64,000 nt of DNA from Brachybacterium aquaticum (GCF_014204755.1 NZ_JACHLZ010000001.1:1674001-1738000), one strand, 5' to 3'. Numbered from the stretch's first letter, positions 45,148 to 57,189 are shown. Made by a program: numbers and translations. The notes: generated from the sequence alone by a model not told the origin.

Positions 45148-46101
45148 TCAGGGCACCCGGTCGAGCAGGTCCAGGGCGATGCCGTCGAGGATGTCGTGCT
45201 CGCTGGTGCGGGTCTCGGTGATCCCGGCGGCTGCGACCACCCGGTGGACGACGCGTGCCCAGATCAGGGCCCCGGCGCCGATCACGTCGATGCGTCCGGG
45301 GTGGATGACGGCGTGGCGCGAGCGCTCCTCGCGGGTCTCCCCCAGCAGCGTCAGGCAGAGCCGCTCGACCTCGCCGGCGTCCAGGCGTGCGCCGTGGGTG
45401 ACGTCGGGACGATAGTCCCGGATGCCGGTGGCGACCGCAGTGACGGTCGTCACGGTCCCGGCGACGCCGACGAGCGCGGCGGTGTCGGCGAGCGGCACCT
45501 CCTGCTCCGCCTGATCGAGCATCGCGTCGATGTCGGCGGTGGCCGCGGCGATCTCCTCGTCCGTCGGCGGATCGGAGCGCAGGTGGCGCTCGGTCAGGCG
45601 CACGGAGCCGATGTTCAGGCTGATGCGGTGGGTGGGGTGGTCGGTGCCGAGCACGAGCTCGGTGGAGCCGCCGCCGATGTCGATCACCAGTGCGGGGCCG
45701 TCAGGCAGTCCCTCGACGGTGCTGACCGCGCCGCGGAAGGACAGCTCGGCCTCCTCCTGGCCGGTGATGACCTCGGGGGTGATGCCGAGGATCTCGCGGA
45801 TCCCGTCGATGAACACGTCGCGGTTGGAGGCGTCGCGGGTTGCGGAGGTGGCGACGAAGCGGATGTCCTCCGGGGCGACACCGTGATGGTCGATGAGGAC
45901 CTTGTAGCGGCGGGCCGCGTCGAGGGTGCGCTCGACGGCCACCGGGTCGAAGCGGCCGGTGCGGTCCACGCCGAGGCCGAGGCGGACCATCTCGAGGTGG
46001 CGCTCGAGGTCGACCATGCGCCCGCTCGCCTCGTCGCGTCGGGCGATGAGCAGGCGGATGGAGTTGGTGCCGCAGTCGATCGCGGCGACGGGGGTGCTCA
46101 T
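45148..46101 (-). CDS. ppx: Exopolyphosphatase / guanosine pentaphosphate phosphohydrolase family
   Basis: This 317-residue protein has the ASKHA phosphate-binding motifs AAIDCGTNSIRLLIA at 6-20 and VIDIGGGSTELVLG near 142-155. It is of the short Ppx/GppA form, one domain pair without the C-terminal extensions, like mycobacterial Rv1026. The family degrades polyphosphate or pppGpp. It overlaps the DUF501 stop as ATGA, so eno-DivIC-DUF501-ppx keep the order seen in mycobacteria. Confidence 0.93.
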   Translation of the reverse strand: MSTPVAAIDCGTNSIRLLIARRDEASGRMVDLERHLEMVRLGLGVDRTGRFDPVAVERTLDAARRYKVLIDHHGVAPEDIRFVATSATRDASNRDVFIDGIREILGITPEVITGQEEAELSFRGAVSTVEGLPDGPALVIDIGGGSTELVLGTDHPTHRISLNIGSVRLTERHLRSDPPTDEEIAAATADIDAMLDQAEQEVPLADTAALVGVAGTVTTVTAVATGIRDYRPDVTHGARLDAGEVERLCLTLLGETREERSRHAVIHPGRIDVIGAGALIWARVVHRVVAAAGITETRTSEHDILDGIALDLLDRVP

Positions 46102-46736
46102 CGGGTCTCCTCGTCATGATCAGGCTGATCGGCGTGCTCCGCGGAGCCGTCGGCCGCGCCCTGCTCCTGCCCCGCACCGGGGCCATCGCCCTGGCAACGG
46201 CAGGCGAGCGCCCACGCGGCGCCGTCGGTGGAGCCGTCCTCGAGCGCGACCCCCTCGACCATCGCGAGGACCTCGTCGGCGACGGGGTTCGTGCCGGGCC
46301 CCTCGGCGAGGGCCTGACCGGCCAGCGCGTGCAGGCACTTCACCCGCGTGGGCATGCCGCCGGCGCTGACGTGGCGCACCTCCTCGGCGTCGCCGATCTC
46401 GGCGCGACGGGCGAGGTACAGCTCGTGGGCGCGGGAGTAGCCGGCGGCGAGCTCCTCGTCCTGCCCGAGGCGCTCGGTGAGCTCGGCCATGAGGCCGGTC
46501 GCCTCCAGGCGCGAGAGCTCGAGGGTGAGCCAGGGCAGGGTCAGGTAGAACGAGGTCGGGAACGGGGTGCCGTCCTCGAGGCGGGGCGCGGTGCGCACCA
46601 CGGCCGGGCGTCCGCAGCCGCAGCGGGCCGCGATGGAGACGACCCCGCGCATGTCGCGGCCGAGCTGGGCGCGCATCACCTCGAGGTCATGGGCGGAGGC
46701 GGGGGTCTCGGCGGGGAGGGGCGCGAGGGTGGTCAC
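46098..46736 (-). CDS. DUF501 family protein
   Basis: This 212-residue protein has no known function. RCGCGRPAVVRTAPRLEDG near 37-56 and FPTSFYLTLPWLTLELSRLE are the conserved DUF501 segments, with Cys pairs (CGC, KCLH, CRC) that could bind metal. The C-terminal 40 residues are Gly/Asp/Gln-rich and variable. It is always near DivIC and ppx in Actinobacteria (Rv1025). Both ends overlap neighbours by ATGA. Confidence 0.9.
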   Translation of the reverse strand: MTTLAPLPAETPASAHDLEVMRAQLGRDMRGVVSIAARCGCGRPAVVRTAPRLEDGTPFPTSFYLTLPWLTLELSRLEATGLMAELTERLGQDEELAAGYSRAHELYLARRAEIGDAEEVRHVSAGGMPTRVKCLHALAGQALAEGPGTNPVADEVLAMVEGVALEDGSTDGAAWALACRCQGDGPGAGQEQGAADGSAEHADQPDHDEETR

Positions 46737-47479
46737 GGGGTGCTGTCCTGATCTGAGGGGGCGGCGGGATCGGTGGCGTCCGCGGGATCGACGGTGCCGT
46801 CAGCGGGGTCCTGGTCCTGGACGTCCTGGTCGGTGGAGCCGGTCTCGTCGGGGATGTCCTCGGGGGTGAGGCGGCTGGAGCCCTCGACGCTCTCCCACAG
46901 GGTGGAGAACCACTCCCCCTCCTTGGCGGCCTCCTCGGCCTGCTGGGCCTCGGTGAGGGGCACGTCCTGGCCGGAGGTGTCGGTGAGGCGGTACTGAGTC
47001 TCCCCCGGCATGGCGAACAGGAGCCGTTCGCGCGCGCGGGCGGCGACGTAGGCGGGGTCCTCCCAGCGGGCGACCTGCTCGCGCAGCGCCTCGACCTCGG
47101 CCTCCTGCTGGGAGACCTGGGCCTGCAGCTCCGAGAGCTGCTGGCGCTGGTCGACGTAGGAGTTGACGGTGGGCACAAGGGCCGCGAGGGCCACCACCAC
47201 GATCGCGACGAGCGCGAGGGTGCGGCGGGTGATGGTGATGCCGGGGCCGTCCTGCTCGGGGCCCTCGGGGGTGGTGCGCGCGGGCCGCGAGGCGGCGGCG
47301 GGCCCGCGGCTGCGGTCGCCGGCGGCGGAGCCCGCGGGGCGCCTGCTCGTGCGGCCGGTGCCGGCTCGTGCGGGGGCGGCCGACGGGCGGGAGGTCGGCC
47401 GCGAGGCGCCGCGTCGGCCCCCGGACGCGGGGACCGAGCGCCTCGTCGTCCTCGGGGCGCCCGGTCGTCTGCTGCTCAT
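46733..47479 (-). CDS. FtsB/DivIC-type septum formation initiator
   Basis: This 248-residue membrane protein has a basic disordered cytoplasmic part at 1-80 (Arg/Ser/Pro-rich), one membrane helix at about 87-105 (LALVAIVVVALAALVPTV), and a coiled coil at about 108-140. A short ARERLLFAMPGETQYRLTD element follows, typical of FtsB/DivIC. The acidic tail is Asp-rich. It should join FtsQ and FtsL in the divisome. It is separated from eno by 167 nt that hold the eno terminator. Confidence 0.9.
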   Translation of the reverse strand: MSSRRPGAPRTTRRSVPASGGRRGASRPTSRPSAAPARAGTGRTSRRPAGSAAGDRSRGPAAASRPARTTPEGPEQDGPGITITRRTLALVAIVVVALAALVPTVNSYVDQRQQLSELQAQVSQQEAEVEALREQVARWEDPAYVAARARERLLFAMPGETQYRLTDTSGQDVPLTEAQQAEEAAKEGEWFSTLWESVEGSSRLTPEDIPDETGSTDQDVQDQDPADGTVDPADATDPAAPSDQDSTP

Positions 47480-47526
47480 GCCGACGAGGATACGACCTCG
47501 GCCCTGGATGCCCCGAGGTGAAACGC

Positions 47527-47575
47527 GGGGCCTGCGGCGGTGATCACCCCGGAGGGTGTCACCGCCGCAGGCCCC
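47527..47575 (-). terminator. Terminator after eno
   Basis: GGGGCCTGCGGCGGTGA pairs perfectly over 17 bp with TCACCGCCGCAGGCCCC. It lies about 70 nt past the eno stop, behind a small tandem repeat. It ends just outside the DivIC start region. Confidence 0.85.
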
Positions 47576-47589
47576 GGGAGGGAACTGCG

Positions 47590-49918
<2,329 letters not shown>

Positions 49919-49928
49919 AGCAGCGAGG

Positions 49929-52900
49929 CTACTTCGCCGCCTGCACCACCGGGGCGGAGATCTCGTCGGCCGCCGACGGGACGAGCACCTTCAGCACCTC
50001 GCGCGCCCACTCGAGCAGGTCGTGGTCGCGCAGCTCGGTGCCGCCGAGCCGCGAGGTCATCGGGCGCGGCACGAGCACCTGGCGCAGCGCCGGCTTCAGC
50101 ACCGTGCCGGGGTACAGGCGCTTCATCCGCATGGCGACGGAATCGGCGGGCTCGAGGTGGGCGAAGCGGATCATCTTGCCCTGGGCCTGGATCTCGTCGA
50201 CCCCGGCCGTGCGCGCGTCGATCCGGAAGCGGGCCACGTCCAGCAGCACCTCGACCGGGGCGGGCGGGGTGCCGTAGCGGTCGGTGAGCTCGGCGCGGAC
50301 CTGCTCGATCTCGGACATCTCCCGCACCGCGGAGAGCTTGGAGTACGCCTCCAGGCGCAGCCGCTCGGAGCCGATGTAGTCGTGGGGGATGTGGGCGTCC
50401 AGCGGCAGCTCGACGCGGATCTCCTTCTCCGGCGCGGTGCTCTGGCCGCGGAAGGCCGCCACGGCCTCCCCCACCATCCGCACGTACAGGTCGAAGCCCA
50501 CCCCGGCGATGTGCCCGGACTGCTCCCCGCCCAGCAGGTTGCCGGCGCCGCGGATCTCGAGGTCCTTCATCGCCACCTGCATGCCGGCGCCGAGGTCGGT
50601 GTTGGTCGCCAGCGTGGTGAGGCGGTCGTGCGCGGTCTCGGTGAGCGGCTTGGACGCGTCGTAGAGGAAGTACGCGTAGGCGCGCTCGCTCGAGCGGCCC
50701 ACGCGGCCGCGCAGCTGGTGCAGCTGGGAGAGGCCGAAGCGGTCCGCGTGCTCGACGATCAGGGTGTTGGCGTTGGCGATGTCCAGGCCCGTCTCGACGA
50801 TGGTGGTGCACACCAGAACGTCGAAGTCCCGCTCCCAGAAGTCGACGATGACCCGCTCGAGCTGGTTCTCGTTCATCTTGCCGTGGGCGACGGCGACCCG
50901 CGCATCCGGCACCAGCTCGCGCAGATGGGCGGCGACCCGGTCGATGTCCTCGACCCGGTTGTGGATGTAGAAGACCTGGCCCTCGCGCAGCAGCTCGCGG
51001 CGGATCGCGGCGGTGACCTGCGCGTCCTCCTGCACGCCCACGTAGGTCAGCACCGGGTGGCGCTCCTCCGGCGGGGTGGCGAGGATGGACAGCTCGCGGA
51101 TGCCGGTCACGGCCATCTCGAGGGTGCGCGGGATGGGGGTCGCGGACATGGACAGCACGTCCACGTTCGTGCGCAGGGCCTTGAGGGTCTCCTTGTGCTC
51201 GACGCCGAAGCGCTGCTCCTCGTCGATGATCAGCAGGCCCAGGTCCTTGAAGCGCACGCTGCCGGTGAGCAGGCGGTGGGTGCCGATCACCACGTCGACG
51301 CTCCCCTCGCGCAGCCCCTCGATCGTCGCCTCGGAGTCGGCGGCGCTCTGGAAGCGCGACAGTCCCCTCACGGTGACCGGGAAGCCGGTGTACCGCTCGG
51401 TGAAGGTGTCCAGGTGCTGCTGGGCGAGCAGGGTGGTCGGCGCGAGCACGGCGACCTGCTTGCCGTCCTGGACGGCCTTGAACGCGGCGCGCACCGCGAT
51501 CTCGGTCTTGCCGTAGCCGACGTCGCCGAGGATCAGGCGGTCCATCGGGACCGCCTTCTCCATGTCCTTCTTGACGTCCTCGATGGTGGAGAGCTGGTCC
51601 GGGGTCTCCACGAACTCGAAGGAGTCCTCGAGCTCGCGCTGCCAAGGGGTGTCGGCGCCGAAGGCGTGCCCGGGCGCGGACTGGCGCGCGGAGTACAGGC
51701 GCACCAGCTCGTCGGCGATCTCGCGGATCGCCTTGCGGGCGCGGGACTTGGTCTTGGCCCAGTCGGCGCCGCCCATGCGGTTGACGTTCGGCTCCTCGCC
51801 GCCGACGTACTTGGTGACCTGGTCCAGCTGGTCGCTCGGGACGTACAGCCGGTCCCCCGGCTGGCCCTTCTTCGAGGCCGCGTACTCGATGACGAGGTAC
51901 TCGCGGGTGGTGCGCTTCGCGCCCGCGCCGACGACACGGCTGGTCATCTCGACGAACCGGCCGACGCCGTGGTGGGCGTGGACGACGAAGTCCCCGGGCT
52001 TCAGCTGCAGGGGATCCACGACGTTGCGGCGGCGCGAGGGCATCTTCCGCTCCTCGCCGCGGCGCGCCCCGGACTTGCCGGTGAGGTCGCGCTCGGAGGC
52101 GAGGACCAGCTTCAGGTCCTCGGCGATGAGCCCTTCGACGAAGGGGCCGACGGTGACGACGGCCTCGCCGGGGACGACGGGGCCCTCGAGCCGCTCGGCG
52201 TAGACGGCGGGCATGCCCTCGGCGCGGAGGTTCTCGGCCACGTGCCGGGCGCCGCCCGGGCCGACCATCGTCGACAGCACGGACCAGCCCTCGGAGCGGC
52301 GGCGCTCGAGGTCCTTCGCGGCGTCGCCGGGCTTGCCGGAGTAGCCGGGGTGGGTGGTGGTCGCCGAGGCGGTGAGGTCCACGTCGACGTCGAGCCCGAA
52401 GGCGGCGAGGGTGAACCAGGCGCGGCCTCCCTCGCGGGCGTGCTCGTGCGCCTCGGCGAGCGAGACGAAGCTGGCGTCGTCCACGTCGATCGGGAGGCCG
52501 CCGCCTGCGGCGGCGCTGGACCAGGCCGCGGCGAGGAACTCGTCGGTCGTGGCGACCAGCTCCTCCGAGCGGGCGCGGGCCTTCTCGGGGTCGACCACGA
52601 GGAAGCGGGCACCAGCGGGGAGCACGTCGGCGACCTGCTCCATGCTCTCCACGAGCACTGGGCTGAGGGACTCCATGCCCTCGGCCGCGATGCCGTCGGC
52701 GATGCGCAGCAGCAGGTCGCGCACGCCGGGCAGCTCCTCGGCGCGGGCGCGGGCGCGCTCGCGCACGGCGGGGGTCAGCAGGATCTCGCGGCAGGGCGGG
52801 GCGTCCAGGCCCTGCGGGGCGGGGTCCAGGGAGCGCTGGTCGGCGACGGAGAAGTAGCGCACGTCGTCGATCTCGTCCCCGAACAGGTCCACGCGCACCG

Positions 52901-53567
52901 GGTGCGGCTCGGTGGGCGGGAAGACGTCGAGGATGCCGCCACGCACCGCGAACTCGCCGCGCTTCTCGACCATGTCCACGCGCACGTAGGCGGCGTCGAC
53001 GAGGTCCCGCTCGATGTCCTCGAGCGGGTAGGTGTCCCCCACCTGCGCGCGGACCGGGCGCAGGTCGCCGAGTCCGGTGGCCAGCGGCTGGAGCAGGGAG
53101 CGCACCGGCATCAGCAGCACGTGCACCGGGTCCTCGGACTCGGGATGGGCGATGCGGCGCAGGGTCTTCAGGCGCTTCGCGACCGTGTCGGCGCGCGGGG
53201 AGAGCCGCTCATGGGGCAGGGTCTCCCAGGCGGGCAGCTCGGCGAGGTGCTCCGTGCCGACCATGGCGGAGAGCGCCGCGCGCAGGTCCTCGGTGGCGCG
53301 GGTCGTGGCGGTGACGACCACGAGGGGCGCCTCGGCGGTCGCGCGGCGTGCGAGGTCGGCGACGACGAAGGGGAACAGACCCGTCGCGGCGACGACGGAA
53401 CCGCCCTCGCCGGTGGAGCTTCCCTCCTCGACGAGCGCGCGGACGGCCGTGAGGTCGGCGCCCGCGGCGAGCTGGTCGAGCAGGGGCGCGAGCGGGGCAG
53501 CGCTCTTCTGCGGGCTCTTCGGCGCGCTCTTCTGCGGGGCAGCGCTCTTCTGCGGGGCAGGGCTCAT
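49929..53567 (-). CDS. mfd: Transcription-repair coupling factor Mfd
   Basis: This 1212-residue protein releases stalled RNA polymerase and recruits UvrA. It has a UvrB-like N-terminal module (ATGLFPFVVADLARRA and ELPAWETLPHERLSP) and a CarD-like polymerase-binding domain near 640-700 (LKPGDFVVHAHHGVGRF). The RecG-like translocase has GDVGYGKTEIAVRAAF and LLIIDEEQRFG, followed by a C-terminal TRCF domain. The first 25 residues repeat QKSAAP. The start overlaps pth as ATGA. Full length for the family. Confidence 0.97.
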   Translation of the reverse strand: MSPAPQKSAAPQKSAPKSPQKSAAPLAPLLDQLAAGADLTAVRALVEEGSSTGEGGSVVAATGLFPFVVADLARRATAEAPLVVVTATTRATEDLRAALSAMVGTEHLAELPAWETLPHERLSPRADTVAKRLKTLRRIAHPESEDPVHVLLMPVRSLLQPLATGLGDLRPVRAQVGDTYPLEDIERDLVDAAYVRVDMVEKRGEFAVRGGILDVFPPTEPHPVRVDLFGDEIDDVRYFSVADQRSLDPAPQGLDAPPCREILLTPAVRERARARAEELPGVRDLLLRIADGIAAEGMESLSPVLVESMEQVADVLPAGARFLVVDPEKARARSEELVATTDEFLAAAWSSAAAGGGLPIDVDDASFVSLAEAHEHAREGGRAWFTLAAFGLDVDVDLTASATTTHPGYSGKPGDAAKDLERRRSEGWSVLSTMVGPGGARHVAENLRAEGMPAVYAERLEGPVVPGEAVVTVGPFVEGLIAEDLKLVLASERDLTGKSGARRGEERKMPSRRRNVVDPLQLKPGDFVVHAHHGVGRFVEMTSRVVGAGAKRTTREYLVIEYAASKKGQPGDRLYVPSDQLDQVTKYVGGEEPNVNRMGGADWAKTKSRARKAIREIADELVRLYSARQSAPGHAFGADTPWQRELEDSFEFVETPDQLSTIEDVKKDMEKAVPMDRLILGDVGYGKTEIAVRAAFKAVQDGKQVAVLAPTTLLAQQHLDTFTERYTGFPVTVRGLSRFQSAADSEATIEGLREGSVDVVIGTHRLLTGSVRFKDLGLLIIDEEQRFGVEHKETLKALRTNVDVLSMSATPIPRTLEMAVTGIRELSILATPPEERHPVLTYVGVQEDAQVTAAIRRELLREGQVFYIHNRVEDIDRVAAHLRELVPDARVAVAHGKMNENQLERVIVDFWERDFDVLVCTTIVETGLDIANANTLIVEHADRFGLSQLHQLRGRVGRSSERAYAYFLYDASKPLTETAHDRLTTLATNTDLGAGMQVAMKDLEIRGAGNLLGGEQSGHIAGVGFDLYVRMVGEAVAAFRGQSTAPEKEIRVELPLDAHIPHDYIGSERLRLEAYSKLSAVREMSEIEQVRAELTDRYGTPPAPVEVLLDVARFRIDARTAGVDEIQAQGKMIRFAHLEPADSVAMRMKRLYPGTVLKPALRQVLVPRPMTSRLGGTELRDHDLLEWAREVLKVLVPSAADEISAPVVQAAK

Positions 53568-54178
53568 CGGGTCTCCCGGGAGTGGAAGCGCTGCTGGGCG
53601 GCGGTGAGGCCCTCGAGGACCACGGACTCGACGGCGTCGGCCGCGTCCGCGATGAGGATCTCGAGGGTCTTGCGCTCGGTGGCGGTGAAGGGCGAGAGCA
53701 CGAAGTCGGCCGTGTCCTTGCCGCCCGGGGGCCGGCCCACACCCACCCGCACCCGCAGGTAGTCCTTGGTGCCGAGCGCCTTGGTGATGTCGCGCAGGCC
53801 GTTGTGCCCGCCCTCGCCGCCGCCGCGCTTCAGGCGCACGGAGTCGAAGGGGATGTCGACCTCGTCGTGGACCACGACGACCTGCTCGGGGGCGATGCCG
53901 TAGTAGTCGGCGAGCGCCTTGACCGGGCCGCCGGAGGTGTTCATGTAGGTGGTGGTCTTGGCGAGGATGACGCGTTCGCCGGTGCCGGGGGCGCCGAGCC
54001 GGCCCTCGAGGACCACCGCCTGGGCGCGCTTGGCGGCGGCGAAGCGCCCGCCCGCGGCGTCGGCGATGTGGTCCAGCACCATCTGACCGATGTTGTGGCG
54101 CGTCGCGGCGTACTTCGGGCCGGGGTTTCCGAGCCCCACCACCAGGTACGGTCCGGGCCGACGGTCGCTCGCGGTCAT
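53564..54178 (-). CDS. pth: Peptidyl-tRNA hydrolase
   Basis: This 204-residue enzyme frees tRNA from prematurely released peptidyl-tRNA. YLVVGLGNPGPKYAATRHNIG at about 11-30 carries the catalytic His28. AKTTTYMNTSGG, VVVHDEVDIPFDSVRLKRGG and GGHNGLRDI are the other family motifs. It lies 165 nt downstream of rplY, with a hairpin between, and overlaps mfd. The rplY-pth neighbourhood is conserved. Confidence 0.97.
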   Translation of the reverse strand: MTASDRRPGPYLVVGLGNPGPKYAATRHNIGQMVLDHIADAAGGRFAAAKRAQAVVLEGRLGAPGTGERVILAKTTTYMNTSGGPVKALADYYGIAPEQVVVVHDEVDIPFDSVRLKRGGGEGGHNGLRDITKALGTKDYLRVRVGVGRPPGGKDTADFVLSPFTATERKTLEILIADAADAVESVVLEGLTAAQQRFHSRETR

Positions 54179-54270
54179 GGGCTGGCTCCTCGCTGCTGCG
54201 TCGGGACGGGATGGTCATGCGGCCCAGGCCAGGGGACTGTGCCGCCCGGCCTCACGACCCCGGATACCGT

Positions 54271-54303
54271 ACCGGGGCGCCGCGCGATGCGCGACGCCCC
54301 GGT
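54271..54303 (-). terminator. Hairpin between rplY and pth
   Basis: ACCGGGGCG and CGCCCCGGT form a 9-bp stem about 40 nt past the rplY stop. There is no U-tract, so it may only reduce transcription into pth. Confidence 0.5.
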
Positions 54304-54343
54304 CAAGCGGTGTGAGCAACGGAGCGCAGGGCGCTCCGGAGGG

Positions 54344-54982
54344 TCACTCCTCCTCGGAGCCCTCGCCCTCGGACTCGGCGGACTCGCCCTCGGCGCCCTC
54401 GGACTCCTCGTCCTCGGAGACGACGGCCTCGAGGTCCTCCTCGGCCACGCGCGGCACCTGGACGGCGACGACGAGGATCTCGGCGTCGGTGACCATCTCG
54501 GCGTCGGCCGGGAGGGTGACATCGCCGGCGAAGACCTGGTAGCCCTCCTGCTTGCCCTCGACGTCGATCTCGATCTGCTCGGGGACGTTCAGCGCGTCCA
54601 CGGACAGGGTCAGGGTCTGCAGGTCGACCATGGCGACCGCGGGGGCCTCGGCCTCACCGGTCAGGACGACGGGGATGTCGACCTCGACCTTCTCGCCCTT
54701 GCGGACGATGATCAGGTCGAGGTGGTTCAGGGTGCGCTTGAGCGGGTGGCGCTGGATCTCCTTGATCAGCGCGAGGTGCGAGGTGCCGTCGGACAGCTGC
54801 AGGTCCAGCAGGGCGTTCGCGTTGCGGGCGGCCAGGGCGGTCTCGTGACCCGGCAGCGACAGGTGGATGGGGTCCTCGCCGTGGCCGTACAGGACGGCAG
54901 GGACGCGGTGCTCGGCGCGGAGACGGCGGGCAGCGCCCTTGCCGAAGTTCTCGCGCAGCTCGACGTTCAGCTTCTCAGCCAT
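54344..54982 (-). CDS. rplY: 50S ribosomal protein L25 (general stress protein Ctc form)
   Basis: This 212-residue L25/TL5 protein binds 5S rRNA. The N-terminal L25 domain at 1-90 has LRENFGKGAARRLRAEHRVPAVLYG and HLALIKEIQRHPLKRTLNHLDLI. The C-terminal beta domain follows. A tail from about 185 is highly acidic (Glu/Ser). The long Ctc form is normal in Actinobacteria. TGCTAGATT on the minus strand near 55118-55126 is an extended -10 candidate. Confidence 0.96.
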   Translation of the reverse strand: MAEKLNVELRENFGKGAARRLRAEHRVPAVLYGHGEDPIHLSLPGHETALAARNANALLDLQLSDGTSHLALIKEIQRHPLKRTLNHLDLIIVRKGEKVEVDIPVVLTGEAEAPAVAMVDLQTLTLSVDALNVPEQIEIDVEGKQEGYQVFAGDVTLPADAEMVTDAEILVVAVQVPRVAEEDLEAVVSEDEESEGAEGESAESEGEGSEEE

Positions 54983-55419
54983 GATGGTGCTCCTCGTGCT
55001 TGCGGTGGCTCGACGATGAGCGACGCACGGGGCACAGGGAGGCTCGCCTCCCGGGGATCCGCACCGCGTCGATCACGGAGGGGCATGTGCCCGCTCCCTC
55101 GCCGAAGTGACCCGCAGAATCTAGCACGCACCCGCGCCGTCGGCCCGTGGAGAGAGTCCGGACGTGAGCGGAACCGCAGCGGCGTGCTGCCAGGATCCGG
55201 GCCGCTCCCCCGCGCCGCTGCCCTCACCCCTGACTGCACCTCCCGGCACCCACATCTCCCAGCTCTCCCACAGGGACCAACGTCCCTGCAGGTCAGGACG
55301 AGAAATCAATGACCAAGGTCCCCGCGGCGACCCCGTCCGCCCTCCTATTCTCATTCTTGTCAGTCGAACACGACACCCACAGATCCGGCCCCCGGATCGA
55401 CGACCGAAAGGCATCTCCC
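54983..55419. other. Spacer between rplY and DoxX genes
   Basis: This divergent intergenic region has no supported gene. It holds the likely rplY promoter (extended -10 TGCTAGATT at 55118-55126, minus strand) with a leader of about 130 nt. On the plus side, AT-richer DNA around 55345-55375 probably carries the DoxX promoter. No riboswitch fold was recognised. Confidence 0.5.
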
Positions 55420-55986
55420 GTGAGCGCCACCGCCGCCACCCCCGCCGCCGCTTCCGCCACCACCGCCGCCGCGACCGACCTCGCCGGCACCGAGCAGAAG
55501 AGCTGGGGCTACACCCTCCTCGGCGTCACCCGCCTGATGGTCGGCTTCACCTTCCTGTGGGCCTTCTTCGACAAGCTCTTCGGCCTCGGCTTCTCCACCC
55601 CCACCGAGCGCGCCTGGATCAACGGCGGCTCCCCGACCGCCGGCTTCCTCGGCGGCTCGATCGAGGGCGGCAACCTCTTCGCGGGCGTGTGGAACTTCTT
55701 CCTCTCGATCAACCCCGTGACCGACGTGCTTTTCATGCTCGGCCTCCTGGGCGTCGGCGCCGCGTTCATGCTCGGCATCGGCACCCGCGTCGCCTCCGTC
55801 TCGGCCGCCGCGATGTACACCCTGATGTACCTGGCCGCCTTCCCCATGTCCACCAACCCGCTGTACGACACCCACCTGCTGCTCGCCGTCGCCGTGCTCG
55901 CCATGGCCGGTCTCGCCGCCGGTGACCACGTCGGCTTCGGCAAGCAGTGGAACCGTCTCGTCAAGGGCAACAAGTTCCTGGTCTGA
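55420..55986 (+). CDS. DoxX/DoxD-like membrane protein
   Basis: This 188-residue protein has an Ala/Thr-rich N-terminus, then four predicted membrane segments: about 32-52 (GVTRLMVGFTFLWAFFDKLFG), 85-105, 108-130 and 135-155. The DoxX family is membrane-bound and linked to redox functions such as thiosulfate:quinone oxidoreduction in DoxD. The precise role is unknown. The GTG is chosen because GAAAGG precedes it; an ATG 37 codons earlier would add a stretch without family similarity. Confidence 0.8.
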   Translation: MSATAATPAAASATTAAATDLAGTEQKSWGYTLLGVTRLMVGFTFLWAFFDKLFGLGFSTPTERAWINGGSPTAGFLGGSIEGGNLFAGVWNFFLSINPVTDVLFMLGLLGVGAAFMLGIGTRVASVSAAAMYTLMYLAAFPMSTNPLYDTHLLLAVAVLAMAGLAAGDHVGFGKQWNRLVKGNKFLV

Positions 55987-56053
55987 GACCCCCGACCGAA
56001 CCGGGATCCCCCCCCTCCACCCGGCCCCCCGCCGGCAGCGGCGCCGACGACAG

Positions 56054-56090
56054 AGAAGGCCCCGTCCCTCACCCAGGGACGGGGCCTTCT
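56054..56090. terminator. Bidirectional terminator between DoxX and prsA
   Basis: AGAAGGCCCCGTCCCT pairs over 16 bp with AGGGACGGGGCCTTCT. It serves two convergent genes, 68 nt past DoxX and about 120 nt past prsA. Short T-containing flanks are present on both sides. Confidence 0.85.
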
Positions 56091-56208
56091 GCTGTGCCCG
56101 TCGGCCGCCCCAAATCAGCCGCCCCACGACAGGAGCGCCGGGCCGGGACCCTTCGGTCCCGACGCGGCGCTCCGGGGTGCTGCGTGCTGGTCGGCTCAGC
56201 CGCCCGGC

Positions 56209-57189
56209 TCAGACCGCGCCGTCGAAGAGGCTCGTCACCGAGCCGTCGTCGAAGACGGCGCGGATCGCACGGGCCAGCAGCGGGGCGATCGAGAGCTGGG
56301 TGAGGCGGTCGAACTGCTTCTCCGGCGGCACCGGCAGCGTGTTGGTGCACACCACCTCGCGCACCTCGGAGTTCTTCAGCCGCTCGGTCGCGGGGTCGGA
56401 GAGGATCGGGTGCGTCGTGGCGATGACGACCGAGGCGGCGCCGTTGGCCATGAGCGCGTCCGAGGCCTGCACGATGGTGCCGGCGGTGTCGATCATGTCG
56501 TCGACCAGGATGCAGGTCTTGCCCTCGACGTCGCCGATCACGCGCTTGGCCACCGCCTGGTTGGGGCGGGTGGTGTCGCGGGTCTTGTGGATGAAGGCGA
56601 GGTTCACGCCGCCGAGGCGCTTGGACCACTGCTCGGCCACGCGGATGCGGCCGGCGTCCGGGGAGACGACCGCGATGTCCTCCTGGCCGTACTTCTCCTG
56701 GATGTAGTCGGCCAGGATCGGCAGGGCCATGAGGTGGTCCAGCGGGCGGTTGAAGTAACCCTGGACCTGCGGGGCGTGGAGGTCCACGGAGATCATGCGG
56801 TCCACGCCCGCGGTCTCGTACAGGTCCGCCATGAGGCGGGCGGAGATGGGCTCGCGGCCGCGGTGCTTCTTGTCCTGGCGGGCGTAGGGGAAGCTCGGCG
56901 CGATCGCGGTGATGCGCTTGGCCGACGCGCGTTTGAGCGCGTCGATCATGATGAGGTGCTCCATCACCCAGGTGTTGATGGGCGCGGGGTGGGACTGGAG
57001 CACGAACACGTCGGTGCCGCGCACGGACTCCCCGTAGCGCACGTAGATCTCGCCGTTGGCGAAGTCCCAGGCGTCCATCGGCAGGACCTCGACACCGAGC
57101 TCGGCGGCGACCTCCTGCGCGAGGACCGGGTGGGCCCGTCCGGAGGCGAGGACCAGTCGTTTCTCCCCGGTGGTGACGATTCCGCTCAT
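56209..57189 (-). CDS. prsA: Ribose-phosphate pyrophosphokinase
   Basis: This 326-residue enzyme makes PRPP from ribose 5-phosphate and ATP. RLVLASGRAHPVLAQEVA is the start, VFVLQSHPAPINTWVMEHL and ARQDKKHRGREPISARL the flexible-loop region. DLHAPQVQGYF is the PRPP synthase signature and LVDDMIDTAGT near 225 the PRPP-binding loop. The start overlaps the glmU stop, the conserved glmU-prsA pair. Confidence 0.97.
   Translation of the reverse strand: MSGIVTTGEKRLVLASGRAHPVLAQEVAAELGVEVLPMDAWDFANGEIYVRYGESVRGTDVFVLQSHPAPINTWVMEHLIMIDALKRASAKRITAIAPSFPYARQDKKHRGREPISARLMADLYETAGVDRMISVDLHAPQVQGYFNRPLDHLMALPILADYIQEKYGQEDIAVVSPDAGRIRVAEQWSKRLGGVNLAFIHKTRDTTRPNQAVAKRVIGDVEGKTCILVDDMIDTAGTIVQASDALMANGAASVVIATTHPILSDPATERLKNSEVREVVCTNTLPVPPEKQFDRLTQLSIAPLLARAIRAVFDDGSVTSLFDGAV

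Noticed and set aside
49929..54218. Mfd with a 217-residue N-terminal extension
   Set aside because: That part is a shadow frame of pth. The ATG at 53567 overlaps the pth stop and gives the normal Mfd length.
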